Assembly: GCA_017591395.1 (NCBI GenBank)
Contig: WEDG01000839.1
Location: forward strand, 186,001 to 250,000
Reading direction: 5' to 3'
Source of the DNA: Schistocephalus solidus
Taxonomy: Eukaryota > Platyhelminthes > Cestoda > Diphyllobothriidea > Diphyllobothriidae
DNA: 64,000 nt
Shown: positions 26,001 to 38,872 of the stretch, in pieces
Position numbering within the stretch: the stretch's first letter is position 1
Layout: each line of letters begins with the position of its first letter
Notes under the pieces: model-generated
The model's database searches: none
What the model was told of the DNA's origin: nothing
Seen by the model: the letters and a program-made list of their open reading frames with translations, nothing else
Position numbers and translations under genes: made by a program

Positions 26001-29000
26001 TGGACGCCGGCGTTGCGTCACTCTGCCTGTGGGCTGCCACTTGAGAAGAAAGTGTAACTGGCACCTTCCCCTCCGGAGGGGCTTGGACAGAGAATCGGGT
26101 TTCGCTTAGTGCGGCTAGGTCTACCTTGTAGTGCGCCAGTCCCCGAGCAACTAGCACCGTCCTCCGTTCCGGTCGGCTGCTTATCGGAGTGTCTAAAATG
26201 GCACGAACATTCCAGGCTGCTAGAGTGAGCGGACTAATTCGAGCACCCCAGAAGGCACTGCAGGGGGGATAGAGACGGTAGTTATTGCTGTTTCTTTGGG
26301 TTTTTCGACCACGTGTTTTGTAGTCTGCGGGCAACGGTCTGCTGCAGAAGTCGTGGTGTGACCCAGCATTTGTTTAGGTCAGCTTTTCCACCCCCGTTCT
26401 CGCGAGGTTATAAGCAGTGCTGTCCCGAGGGCCGAGCAGTTGTAGATGCTCATACTCGTACAAACATTCCAGTATGTACGTTTTTTGTGTATCACTGACG
26501 TGAGTTACTTTTGCTACTCGCCTCAAATAAGGTGTTTGATCAGGGTAAAGAGTCAAAAACCATCATAAATGTTTTTGAAAAATCGTATGATCTATATAAA
26601 GTGAAAAAGTTAGTCACCACTCTAGACTGACCTTGTAGTGATCAGTAAAACTAACACCCTACGTTCATTTTTATCTTATTCTCGATTATGTAAGTTATTT
26701 TTCGCCAAAGTTGAGGTACCAAAATGCTGATAAGTAGGTATCTTTCATTTCAATGTGGGCGAATGCTAAGAGAAACGGAGAAGAAACCAGACGATTGGAA
26801 TACGTGCGCATTCATATTGACTGTTCTAGTGATCTGATTTAATGGTAAACAACCTGCGACCTGTGCTTCTACTAGCCAGTTGACTCCTCGTTCACCCATG
26901 CTGTTTTAACAATCAGACTTACTTTGCCTTTGTAAGCACCGTCCTGCTCGGAGTTTTCTACTTGAATGGGTATTGGACAAGTGCCTAACGAATGAACACA
27001 GCGCACACCATGATTACCTAACGAGTGACCGCAGTTGGTCCTAGTGTATGCATAGGTTTGCGCTTGAATCGTGAAATCTTTTGGAGTCTTGTTGCAAGGG
27101 TTGCTTGCTGCAGTGTGCGCGTCGCTCAGTCGCAGATGCAAACTGTTTCTACGCTTACAAGCACGTACCCACCGTGGCAGTGAGTCACCTGAGCCCTGTG
27201 TATGCACTTAACCGACATATACGCACCCGCAGTTGCTGCTGCGTGCCCAGTAAAGAGTTTCTGCTGTGTGGGTGGGTCGCTGATCGATCATCATCTATCG
27301 ATTTCTCCGAAGTAGTTTCCTTTTGAGGGCCGTAGGCACGCGAACAGCTGCCAACTCACATATGATCTTACATGTTGTAACAAGAAAACCATACAGGTCG
27401 CTAGCCATCTAAAAAATTTGTCAGGGCTCAGCCCATAACCCTAAAGGTATCACTGCAGAACTTTGATGCAGAGAACAAATTTCTCTCCAGTTCTCCAGAT
27501 CCACGCTGAAGTTGCTTTAACTTAATCTCAAACATGCAAATTTACCGACACCTTGCGACAGTTGCAGGTATAATATATACACGGAAAACTAATGTTTCCT
27601 TTGAAGCAGGCACGCATCGGGACAATTTTCAGAGGCCCAGCCTTGGAACAAAAAATACTTGTCGAAAAATGCAGACGACAGCTTGCCTCTACAGCCTTTA
27701 CAACTACGTGTGTTTCTTTTTGAGTTAGTTTCGGTAGAAGATAAGTTTCGGATATCTGCCACGCCTGATTTTTTGAAAACGTTGCCTCCTTTCCACTAAT
27801 TTTGACATTGCGAAAGCCGGCTGCTATTGTAGACTATTTCAAATAAACCTCAAACCCTATCTGCCGAAGTTTTTTAGATTTATTTCCTGGCGACTGCAAT
27901 GCAGGATTTCATTTTACAGAAGCGAATCTGGCACCGATACGCCTATGTGCCAGGGGCCTGACCTGCTGGGTTTTTGAGCCCATACTTCCTCATCACACAT
28001 TTAATTGTGTCCATTTAATGACCTCATCAGGACATTTGAGAGTTATTTTGGGTAGTATTAAACAATCCGAATAAAAACTAGCGGTGCCAATTCTATGTGT
28101 ATTTTGCATTTTTAGCAAATGCGTGCAGTCACAGTTGCTTATTTAAATTTAATTATCAAATTTGTTGCTTGGAATAGTCCAAAACCTCATTTCTTCGTGA
28201 AGAGCATGGTGTAGGTAAACAGGCCTATAACACCTGGAGAGGCCCTCAGTTCCGGAAACTAACTGTGGCGCAAAATGCTCCCTTCTGCAGAATTTCTAAT
28301 CTGTTATTAACACGTGCCTGCCTTTAAGGAGGACTTTGCTAACGCTGAATATTTTCTGCCCAAATATATCCTGCAACCGGACCTAACACGACAGCAGTTA
28401 AAGCAACTTTTTGAAACATGATTTGACTTTTAAAATGTGCTTTTAACTAGGAAGCATTAATTAAATTTGGTTTTGCTGCTATCTAGCGGGAACCGAGTCC
28501 GCGGTCAATTCGTATCAGATAGCATCCTAACTTTAAGCTGAGAATCCTTATCGGTTTGGTATATATTTGGCCGTTTGTTGTGGAGAGTTTCGTGTATTCC
28601 TTTTTATTTCTGCAGGAGTTTCTTATGCCTTCATGGCCTGTAGAAGATTCAGTATTGTATGTTAATTTGACTTGGTTTTATAAATATCTGCTTGGTTCTT
28701 GTCAAGTCTCTATTAGTGGTCATTCAAGGTTTCACAAGATTTAAATTAGATCTTGCACTCTGTGAGCAACAACGCGATATTTCGGGTGTTAGACTGCATG
28801 GCTACTCACAGAAATTCTCCAAAACTCCCAGAGTTATGATGTTTTGAAAAGGATCTCTTAAGTTGGATAACTTTGTCTGTTAACCAAATTTTCCCTACAT
28901 AGTGATGAGTAACTCAGGTTTCTGCATTCGGTACGTATGTACGAGTCATTAATCAAGTTTCTTATGTTTTTTTCAATGGGGGTGCCACAAACTGCTGGAA

Positions 29001-29620
29001 GGACGTTCAGATGACGTCAGCTTTCGCTTTTTAATTCTTAGTAGTAAAATTCAGCCTGGGTAATCTTTTCAACAGGAAGATCTACTTATAGGTACGGACT
29101 TTGGTTCCTAAAGTTCCGAAAAATACGCTGTACTGCGTTTCTTGCTCCTTCTGACACCTGCTGTTCCCTGTTAATTACAAAATCATAAACTACGGAATTC
29201 GTGCAGTCTGCAGAGCTACGTTAAATGCTTTCTGATGAGGGAATCTGGATTCAAAGTGAGAAATGCGCGCGTCCCAACTATGATTGCCGCCTTCTCACAT
29301 GAGATTTTCAGTCAGGCGGTATTATGCAGTCGGGAGGTGGAGGGCGTGAGCTACCTTGCTGGTCTGTTGTTGCGTAGGTTTTTTGTCACCATGTCCCCGC
29401 CTCTCTTCCACATCTCATCTGCTGCCCTACGAATTTGTGTCGAACTCGGCAGCATCATCCCGACAACTCATTTTACTGGGGAGTAAAGCTAATTGAACCC
29501 CAACCACTTATACCTCCGATGCCATTGAACTACTGTGAGACGCAACGGAGAAAGAGGGGCCAACGGTGAACTGAATCACCTAGGCGGGAGTTTTGTGCCA
29601 ATCGGCCACTGCTCTCTCTC

Positions 29621-29679
<59 letters not shown>

Positions 29680-32600
29680 CTCTCCCTTGACTACAATCTT
29701 CCCCTCCTCGGCATACAGTGGCTTTAAAAAGTGGACCAAGTCATTGTGGTGGTGGTGGTTTTCATCGTTTGTGCCAAAAACTGAACTATTATCATGTCCT
29801 TCAGGCATTTAAAACTGTCGTCGAGCTTGAACGGGGATCGACAAACATACAACAAATCATATTTTATCTTCCATTATCATAGAAAGATCGTGTGAATTAT
29901 GCCTTTTAACTAAACGTCAAGTTTCATCCATTTTCATGATTTAATTACATGGCAAACTTCGTGACGCAGCGACAACCGTAAGCAGGCCCTGCGCTCCTTG
30001 CATAATTTAACTCGGACGGTAAATAACAGCCTCACGTGCTCTTTAACATACTCTTCAGGATACGAGATGTTGACTGTGGAACGTTCCATCTCAGCTGATC
30101 TCTCGATCGAAGGGTCGTTATTACAGGGTCGGGTACCTTGTGCTACCTCAACGTGCACCTTTGTGTCTGCGCCAAGGTACTCACCGTAAGCAGCTAGTGG
30201 AGTAATTTTTAATCCGTTTAGCTTGCCAGCCAGGAGAGTTGATATCCTTTAGAATAATGCACACAAACGAAGTTAGAAGCCGTCATCGCTCAGAGCGTGG
30301 GGTTTTTTTTGGGGGGGCGGAGGTCAGTTGTTTTAATCCATAAAATGTTTTCTGCCTGGCCTGGGGGTACTGCCGAGTAATTGAAGCGTGGTGCCTTTGC
30401 CTGATTCGATTTATCACATGTTCCGGTGCCGGATTTTGTAGCACAAACACAGAGCGGCCCAAGACAAAAAACCTTCTCGCATCGCACTGCTTTTATCATG
30501 CTTTTGGTATTTATAGCATCAGTCAACGGTAGGTGGAAACTAGAGGACTTGGCTGAATTTTGTGAGGTAATGAAATTCTGCCTTCTTTGATATCTCCTGT
30601 CTTTTAGAATTTTGGATTGTTCACACACCTCATGAGTCTCTCTCTCTCTCTCTGGACGGCTCGGTTAAATGAACATCCAAAGGCAAAATAAATGTAGTTG
30701 GTTTTAACACATGCAGTTGCTTGAGCCTCACCAGTCTCGCTGTATTTAACTATATGCTTAAAGCTCTCATTTATTTCACCTGTGAAGTAGCATAAACTTT
30801 GGATTATGGAACAAAATTACGAATAATGTCAATAAACTGCGTCCAGCATAAATATTAAGATGACTGATCAAACTCTGGTAGGGTTTTCGAAGAAATAAAA
30901 ATTGAAAATTACCTAAGAAGCCGTGTAATTCACTGCCTACTTCAGATGAGGACCGGAAACCAAATAGATCTATAATCTAAGCTGTTTCATAATACGTTGG
31001 CTGTCCTTTGCGAATTCAGCGTGTTGTTGAAAAACGCACCTGTTGTTCTGCAACCTTATTCTGGGTAGCAGACTGGGGTTGTTCAGCTACACGAGAGGGA
31101 CTATAAAGCAATTTGACAAGATACTGGGATAGGAACCCCAGATTCCAGGGTTCTTGCACCAAGTTTTCTGTCATGACTAACAGCAGATAGTGTCCCACCC
31201 CGGATGGCATATGACTAGCTGGCGACGGCTGATGGGCCAGAAATGGCCATTTCAGTCTCCCTTGTCTATGCCGACAATATTCACCTATTCTTCTAATATC
31301 CGCTGTGTGACTGCTGGTGGGGCTCGAGAGTGAGCCCCCGAGGCAAATCGGATCGAGTGAGTTTCGTTGGCGATCACTGAGCGTTTAGGCTTGGGCTACG
31401 TTTATACTTAGAGTTACATTTAGTATTATGGTTGAGGTTTCGGTCGGGATTACTGTTGGGGTTTAAGAATATGACTCGATAATACTTACTCTTTCTGTAA
31501 TTTCGCGCAAGGACACCAGTTTTACTGGCGTTTCCTATTCTACCAGCCTGGCTGTGTGTCAGCTTCTTGCGCCTAAACTCAGCATTACCTGCCTCCCCGA
31601 CTCCGAAGATGGATTGGTGCCAGGGAGAAGGAAAACAAATTGACTTTGACCCTAGGGATTTCGTCGGCACGGCACGCAGCGCATATTTCTTACTGCAAAA
31701 GATCTTACGCAGTTTTAAACTAATATGAAGCACTTAACCGCATAGCTTTGGAGGTTTGCAACTGACAGGACAACTTGGTTCTCTCAGAAGAGTTAGCTTG
31801 CAATGACTGCTTCTTAATGTATCCTCTATGGCTCTCCCATTCAGCTGGGGTGTGTGTCCGACCTTGTTTTAGTGAAATCCTGGTAGTGTGTGGATCGTGT
31901 ACGGTTGTTTAACGTTGTCAGCCACAGCGCCCGATCCTGTTTCTGGTCTTTTTGATTCATTCTTCACGCGGGGCTCTGGTAGTCTAGGCAGGGTAGAGTG
32001 CGAAAGATGCTGTAAAATTCTGCTGCCAATGCTGACCAATTCTTGCGCGATACACCTTTCATGTATATCATCGTTCGCAATTGCCAAATTTTCGGTTGCT
32101 GTCGCGAAGTCGAATTGAAAGTTGCATGCATGTAACGGCAAAAGAGCGTGTCTAGAGAGGAAGCTCATGGATGAATTTCCATCTGTAGCGGAAAATGTAG
32201 ATCAAGGCTGACTTATTTAAGCTGTCCTTTGCAGCATTAAATCTTGAAGTCGACATATTGATACCAAAATGTTAGTTTTAATGCCTTTAAAATATGTTTG
32301 CTGAAGAAATTGAATGATGATTCCAACAATAAGCCCATATTGCTGATGGCATGAAGGAAATGAGTTCCGGGTATCAATATAGAATAAAAAGAGGTCACTG
32401 AACAAGAATTTTATTGACCTGGCGATTTGAATTCCCACGTGAACCTAGCCTCAAAGATATTTGCATATAAGTGTTATAGAGGCAGAAGGAGTGCAGTGCT
32501 TATAACACACAGTTGCTGGTTAACCATATACCTACTTCAATAGACAGCTCCCGCGCCAATCGCGTGAGTTAGAGTTTACTGCGATGTTTGTACGTTAGTT

Positions 32601-35600
32601 TGAACTCGAGTCGATGAATGTCAGAATATCCGCATCGTTTATGATTCTTTGCATGATAAGGACATAGCAACTTCGCTCACCGTCTCAGATATTGTTGGTT
32701 GCTCGCGTCCTCACCATCAGACCGATTAGTCTGCCCTTTCAAGGTCTCCGTATAGAAAATGGAGGTCGAAGGTCATTCCATCACAGCAGTGAAGGTTTTA
32801 GGTCACCTGCCAAATCTGATGCAGTTAAGTACGAAGCAAATACATCAAAGAAAATGGGATATTACGCCATCTTCAAATGGCCAAACATACAACCGTACTA
32901 GGGATGAATGACGTTAACTCGCAGATCACGGCTCATGCGACGAGACCAGGCCAAACTTTCAAGTTTGACAAGGCCTTCATTGTCGTAAGAGATGACATTT
33001 TCATGTTTCGCGAGTTACTTGAGTCATGGTTTCCCGAAAGCAGACGAGTTATTAGTGCAGTGAGCTTCCGCCTCCACAATTTGTGTCGAGAATTTGCTCA
33101 GGCAGAGTAATTAGCAACGTTAGTGGAGCATGGCCTGAATCTGAAGATATAAAGCCTTTCCGTGGGAAGCCAAATTTGTTACTGGAACCGTCTAAATACA
33201 AATAAACCCTTCATAAAAGGACGATAAGATCGTGGAAACACAGTATCAGAGACAGTCACAGATAAAGGCAAGGAAGGCACAGGGAATAAAGTATTTACAG
33301 TATGTACTTTTCGTGTGAGCCCATGCATGTCTTAATAAGCAACTCTTGCGGTCATGGCTGGAGATCGTAATCGGAGCTTTGATGGCTTGTCAGTCCGCCT
33401 CCGAGTTGTCAACAACCGGAAGTTTGTCATCCGTAATTTGGCTCACTGTTTTTCCGCGCTATTAGCATGTTACTGATTCCTCTGTTTGGCAAAGTCTCAG
33501 CACAGCACATGAGAGTGGAAGGTCATTACGCTTGTTGATGGACTGCGGGCCTGAAAACCGTAACTTGAGCAGCTCGCGTAATCACCTCGTGGCAGGATGT
33601 CGGCCTCTGAAAACTTGTAAATATGGCCGGGGTTCCGCCGATTGATTTGCAACCTGAGAGCTAGTGTCAAAGCCCAAATAAAAGCATTCCACGAAGTGCC
33701 CATCATGCATGATTCACACTTCTCCTAGCGGAACTCGGATGAATTCTAAGTGATTTTACCGATGGTAAGGTTGAAAAGGAAAATACTTCTAACCATACGC
33801 ATTTTAAACGGAAGTATTTAAAGGCCTTTGTACTCGCACAAAAAAGCAGTATCAAATATAAGTTGCAAATTTGCTTTGGCGTCCACGGAAGTAAGCACAC
33901 TTTCAGGAGTCAGAAAAACCGCGGACTTCTTTTTGTGCTCTCTTGTCAGCAATTGTTCTAAACCCAGTCCCATTTTCCAAAGCCGGAGCTTAATCTGAAA
34001 AAAGTTCATGGACGCTTAACTTTTGTCACATGGGTCCCAACGCTATGGGTTGCATTATTCCTTCATTCGATCGTTTTCCTAGTTATGGGTACTTAACTTG
34101 GCCCCCAGTTAATGCGTTTAAACAAACTCTTAATTCAGATGTTACCGAATATGAACGACGAGTGATCTGGTCTAACCTACAGTACACTACCTGGATTATT
34201 ATACTTTGCTGTTTGACTACTAAACTTTAGACATTTTAAAAAGTGCTTAACGTGAAATGCCAAGTCATTCGCGTGTGGTAAGTTGTCAGCCTTTTTATCT
34301 CAAACTGAAAAACACTTGCCCGAAGTAATTTATTCAACCAATAGATAACCTAGTACTTTCCACTTTGGTTTCGCCTGTAGACCAACTTAATATTAGGCAC
34401 CAGACAAAGGTTTATCGATTGATTTAATCCAAAATTTCATGCAAATTAGATCGCACTTGGTTTTTTATTCCTACATTTTTTTGCCACACCCAAATAAGTA
34501 CAACTCCATGTTATCAGGGACCAGAAAAAGGTTAATGTCAGGTATTTCCAGATTGTTTTCACTGGTTGTCCTAAATCCTGACCATGAAGCTACTCATGTT
34601 ACCGCCGTTTACCATAACGAACCTAGGAATAAAGTACTATAAGCCAATCGAAAACTGTAGCTAAGACAGTCTTCTGGACCTATCACCGGCCGCCACGTGG
34701 AACTTCTCAGGACTCTTGGGGTGTCCTAATCATAAACTTTGCGCTGTCTGTCACTAGCAGGTAACGCCCAGAGAAGGCATTCCCGGTAACGATGACTTGG
34801 TCCAACTAAGTGCATGCAACAGTTTTGCCTTAGAAGCATTTCAACATTAACGTCGTTCACACAGCAACATGCAGGAGTTATATTATCATTTTTTAAAAAG
34901 GTGTATACTTGGCGTTTATGGAGCGTATTTCTTTGTATTGGAACTCACTGGCATATAAAGACCAGCGCCGTTATAGAGTCGATATTTTTTACCACTACCC
35001 TTCTTGGAGTGTTTACTCCGAAGGGGGTTTTCGCAGAGATGGCAGTAGGATTCTGCATTGTGCATTTTTCAAACAAGGGAAAAAATATAATTTATTTTTA
35101 TATAACTAGTCTTACTGACTTTTCAATGTCAATGGACAAGTTAAAATTAAAATTTTGCGACATTAAATCATACCTTTAGGTAACTACAAAGGACGTTTTG
35201 GGCAATATATTTGGCAGCGTAAAAAAATCTGCGGGTGGTCATGTCAAAATTACAGAACAAAGTTCTCAGAGAAAACGCCCAAACAGTGGAGCCCTTAGAC
35301 CATTTCAAGTATAAAGATCATGTGACAGTAAATTACGTGCAACATTTTTCCTTGAGAACTCAAGAATTGCTCATCTAAAATTGATGTCTGCTAGCAAGCA
35401 TTCAAATCTGATTTTTGTTTGTTTCTTGTGAAAACGAGTGAAGTATTTTGAAAGTACTAATGCGCTGTTAATTTCGGCACACATGAACATCAGTATTTTC
35501 CCTGTATGTTCGCGAATCGACTTTGGATACTCCACGTAGCATATAATGGACCTGAATATAGAACTGCAGGCTTGAAATAAGCAGCTGAATCCTGTTGAGA

Positions 35601-38600
35601 GAAAACATGTAGCAGAACCCTATACAGCAAACTAACATCGTTAAGAGAGAAACGAACTCCATCTGATGCATTTCCAACCATGATTCTTTGGATCGTCATC
35701 AGGTGTACAGCAGGCGTTCCAAATAATTGGCTTTTAAAGATGCCTAAAGGTTAAAAAATGTGGCATTTATCCTGATGAATGTTAATCGAATTGTGCTCAC
35801 TCAATTCCGTCACCGCATTTGAATTGACTGTCGTCGCTTCCAGCTTATCCTTGAGAATTTCGCACATGATATTAAACTGGGTGCGCCAGTTAATGTACAG
35901 TCAATTCAAGTTCAGTGGATTTGAGGGGACATGGGCTTTCGTCTTTGAACGCCCGTATTTTTCGCATGCACATCTTCCCTAAATTATCGGTTCCTCTTAG
36001 GTGGGAATCTGCCACCAATGTGAATTTTATCCAAAACATAATTGCGTTTAGTAGCTGGGTGGCACGTTACCACCTAAGACTGATGATCTTGTCTTTCTGT
36101 TGTGATTTGCTGTTCTTGTAGGTATGAAAACGCAGACTTTATAGCGAATTCTGAATGCTCATAAGTAAGGTATATTACGGGTGTGAGTTCGAATCCCACC
36201 AAGGTCACCGAGTCTTTACAAGGAGGTTAAATAGACACTGCGTATAGTTTCAGAACAAATATACTCTGATTCAGAAAGTTAGAGCTATAGAAACATTCAG
36301 CGCTCCATAGCACTTTTATCCCTTTAAGCGTAGGCTGCAAGTGGGCAGAGTGAGACACAGTTATAAGAACGCCACCAATACGAACAGTCTTACGCTTTAT
36401 TCCAGGAACGATATAAATTCCATCTTTTAAACCTTACTCTAACACTAAAACAACCCTTAACCCTAATCCAAAAGGTAATACCAGCAATAACTTTAACGTC
36501 AAATATAACCCCAATTATAGCCCTAACCATAACCTTTTCCCTTATTTCTTTGGAATTTAGTGTAAGGCCACCTGTATTATGAGGTGGTGTGCAAATTCTC
36601 AGGTACAACTACAGACACTTCCATTTCCCTTTTTATCTAAATAACTTTCTTTTAATGCCTAAAACTGTACTCAGTCTCTATTTAACACCCCCCCTAGCAC
36701 TGGAAAGTTGCTTTTGTTAACCGAATACGTTAAATATTGAATAATATTTACTTCACAATCTGACCTACTCAGTAATTCTGCCGTGACGAACTCTTGGTGT
36801 TATTTCTGTTGGTGAAAAGTGTCAAATGCTGCATCATTGCTCACACTGGAATCGACGGTTATTCAATTTTCTAACATGTTTGCATCAATATGCAAGATTA
36901 TCTGAATACTGACACACACAGTATTTTGTGCACTCTAGGATTCTCGAGCGTTGATTGAACGACTTCGAACTGGTAACTTACCTCCTGAGGATGAGCCTTT
37001 TGAGGATCTTATCATTGAAGATCCTCCGGTAATCAATCTCGAATCCTACGGAGAGTCCTTGCGAAGGCGGATGTCCGTCAATAATCTGACCAATACTGTC
37101 GTCAATACTGATGATCCCGAGGCTGCTACGAATGGCCAATCATCTCCACCCACTCTAGTGCCATCCAATGATGCCGCCAGCATAGTTATACAAGAGAGCT
37201 CCAGTTACACAAAGTATGGAACCAGGGGTCATCGCTCGAGCGCCATTCAAACAGCGCCCGTTTCGGGCCCTGCAGCCCGTCGTCTCAGTACAAGCAGCCT
37301 CGGCCTGAGCCTGGGTAATGGCCAAGTGAACGGAACTGGGCAATCCATAATGCGAAAGCTGTTTTCAAGGAGGAGCAAGGTGCTTTAGTCCTCACACCTC
37401 TTGTTTTACCATGCAGTTACCTTTTAATATATATGCGCAAAAGGACTCATTTTGACTCGGAAATAGGTCAGTTCTTGTAAAATAGCAGCTTCATCAAAAA
37501 TTATTGCTCCTTGTTAGCCGGACCTTTATAGGAATCAAGGTAGATTTGTTTTTTTGCAAAAGGGATACGCAAGAAACTTCGCCTTTGGCAGCTCGGCTAT
37601 GCGTAGATTTATAGTTATTCTATGCCTCAGTCTCAGACATTAGCTCTATGCTCTATCTTTCCGCAAATTCGCTTCATATAAATTATCCTTTATCTTCTGG
37701 CAACCATAGCAGTCATCGAAATATTCCTCATAAGTCACCTTTAAATAAATCTGCTTAAATACTTATGCAAATATTACCAAAATCCCTTAATTGTTTCCAG
37801 ATCAAACGCGATTATTCGAAAAGAATACTTAGCCATGTTTTCTGCCGAAGGGATTATAAGAAGACCTTAGGGTGGGAAACTATCGAAAGTTGGATAAAGA
37901 TATTAGTTTTAACGAAGTTTGTAGTAAACAAGGTGTTTTTCATGTCACGTTTCCCTATCCATCAATTAGATTTTGCAATTATATTGTAATGTTTAGGTTG
38001 TTCTCCAAGTTTGCACTCAAAAAACAGAATTTATTTCAGTAGAATGCAGATAACGTGAAAGCAAAATTTTGGGATTAAGAAGCCGGTAACGGTGGTCAAA
38101 TCATATACTAATTTACTCTTGAACTTGAAGATACATTCGTATTTTCAAAATGCATTCAGAAAAGTAGCCCCGTTGCTCAATTCAGGTGCATTAATATCCA
38201 AATTCGTTCTCATGTTTCTGAAACCTTTAAACTTTTATTAAACTCCAAAATCATTAGTTTTGAAGTAATCAATATTTAACAGATTTAAATTCCTCATTTA
38301 TTTAAAATTCTCACTGAGTAATAACATAAATGGCAGCCATAATAATATACTAACGTAAAATATCCGCAGTTATACAATTGACATTTTATTGGACAAAGAT
38401 TGCATTCCTAGCTATCTGCCAGAAATGGCCATTCCGGTCTCCCTTGTCTTTGTCTGTTTAATTTCATCATATGCTACACGTCGCAATGCGACTGCCTGCG
38501 AGGGCTCTAAACTGAGCTCCAGGGCACAACGGAACATACATGTTCCTTAAGCAGATCGGTAAGCCCCACACTATCATCATATTCCCGATCACAACCGACA

Positions 38601-38800
38601 AAACAACGAGCCCGTGGCTCAATAATAGAGCGTTCGACTCAAATACCAAAGGTCGCGGGTTCGAATTCTAGGTGTGCCACACTTGGGATTGGGTATGACT
38701 GGCTGATGACGGCTAATAAGCTAGTAATGGCCATTCCGGTTTCCCTTTCTTTGTCGGTTCAATTTCATATATATATGATCTATATATATGATTTATGATG

Positions 38801-38872
<72 letters not shown>

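Larger units (their letters stand above)
17046..36938 (+). other. Intron 5 (19.9 kb), repeat-filled
   Basis: GTAAGT...CACTCTAG. It holds RTE-like copy 1, SINE pieces, two Penelope-like fragments, two complete telomere-like blocks and most of a third, and microsatellites, listed separately. About 17.1-19.2, 21.1-23.1, 26.4-29.6, 29.7-31.1 and 33.7-36.1 kb show nothing recognisable. Confidence 0.75.

Noticed and set aside
29530..29808. Frame with a long Arg-Glu repeat
   Set aside because: It is a translation of the (CT)n microsatellite.
38603..38680. tRNA gene suggested by clear box A and box B
   Set aside because: The head has no proper acceptor-stem pairing that I can see and runs straight into the SINE body shared with other copies.
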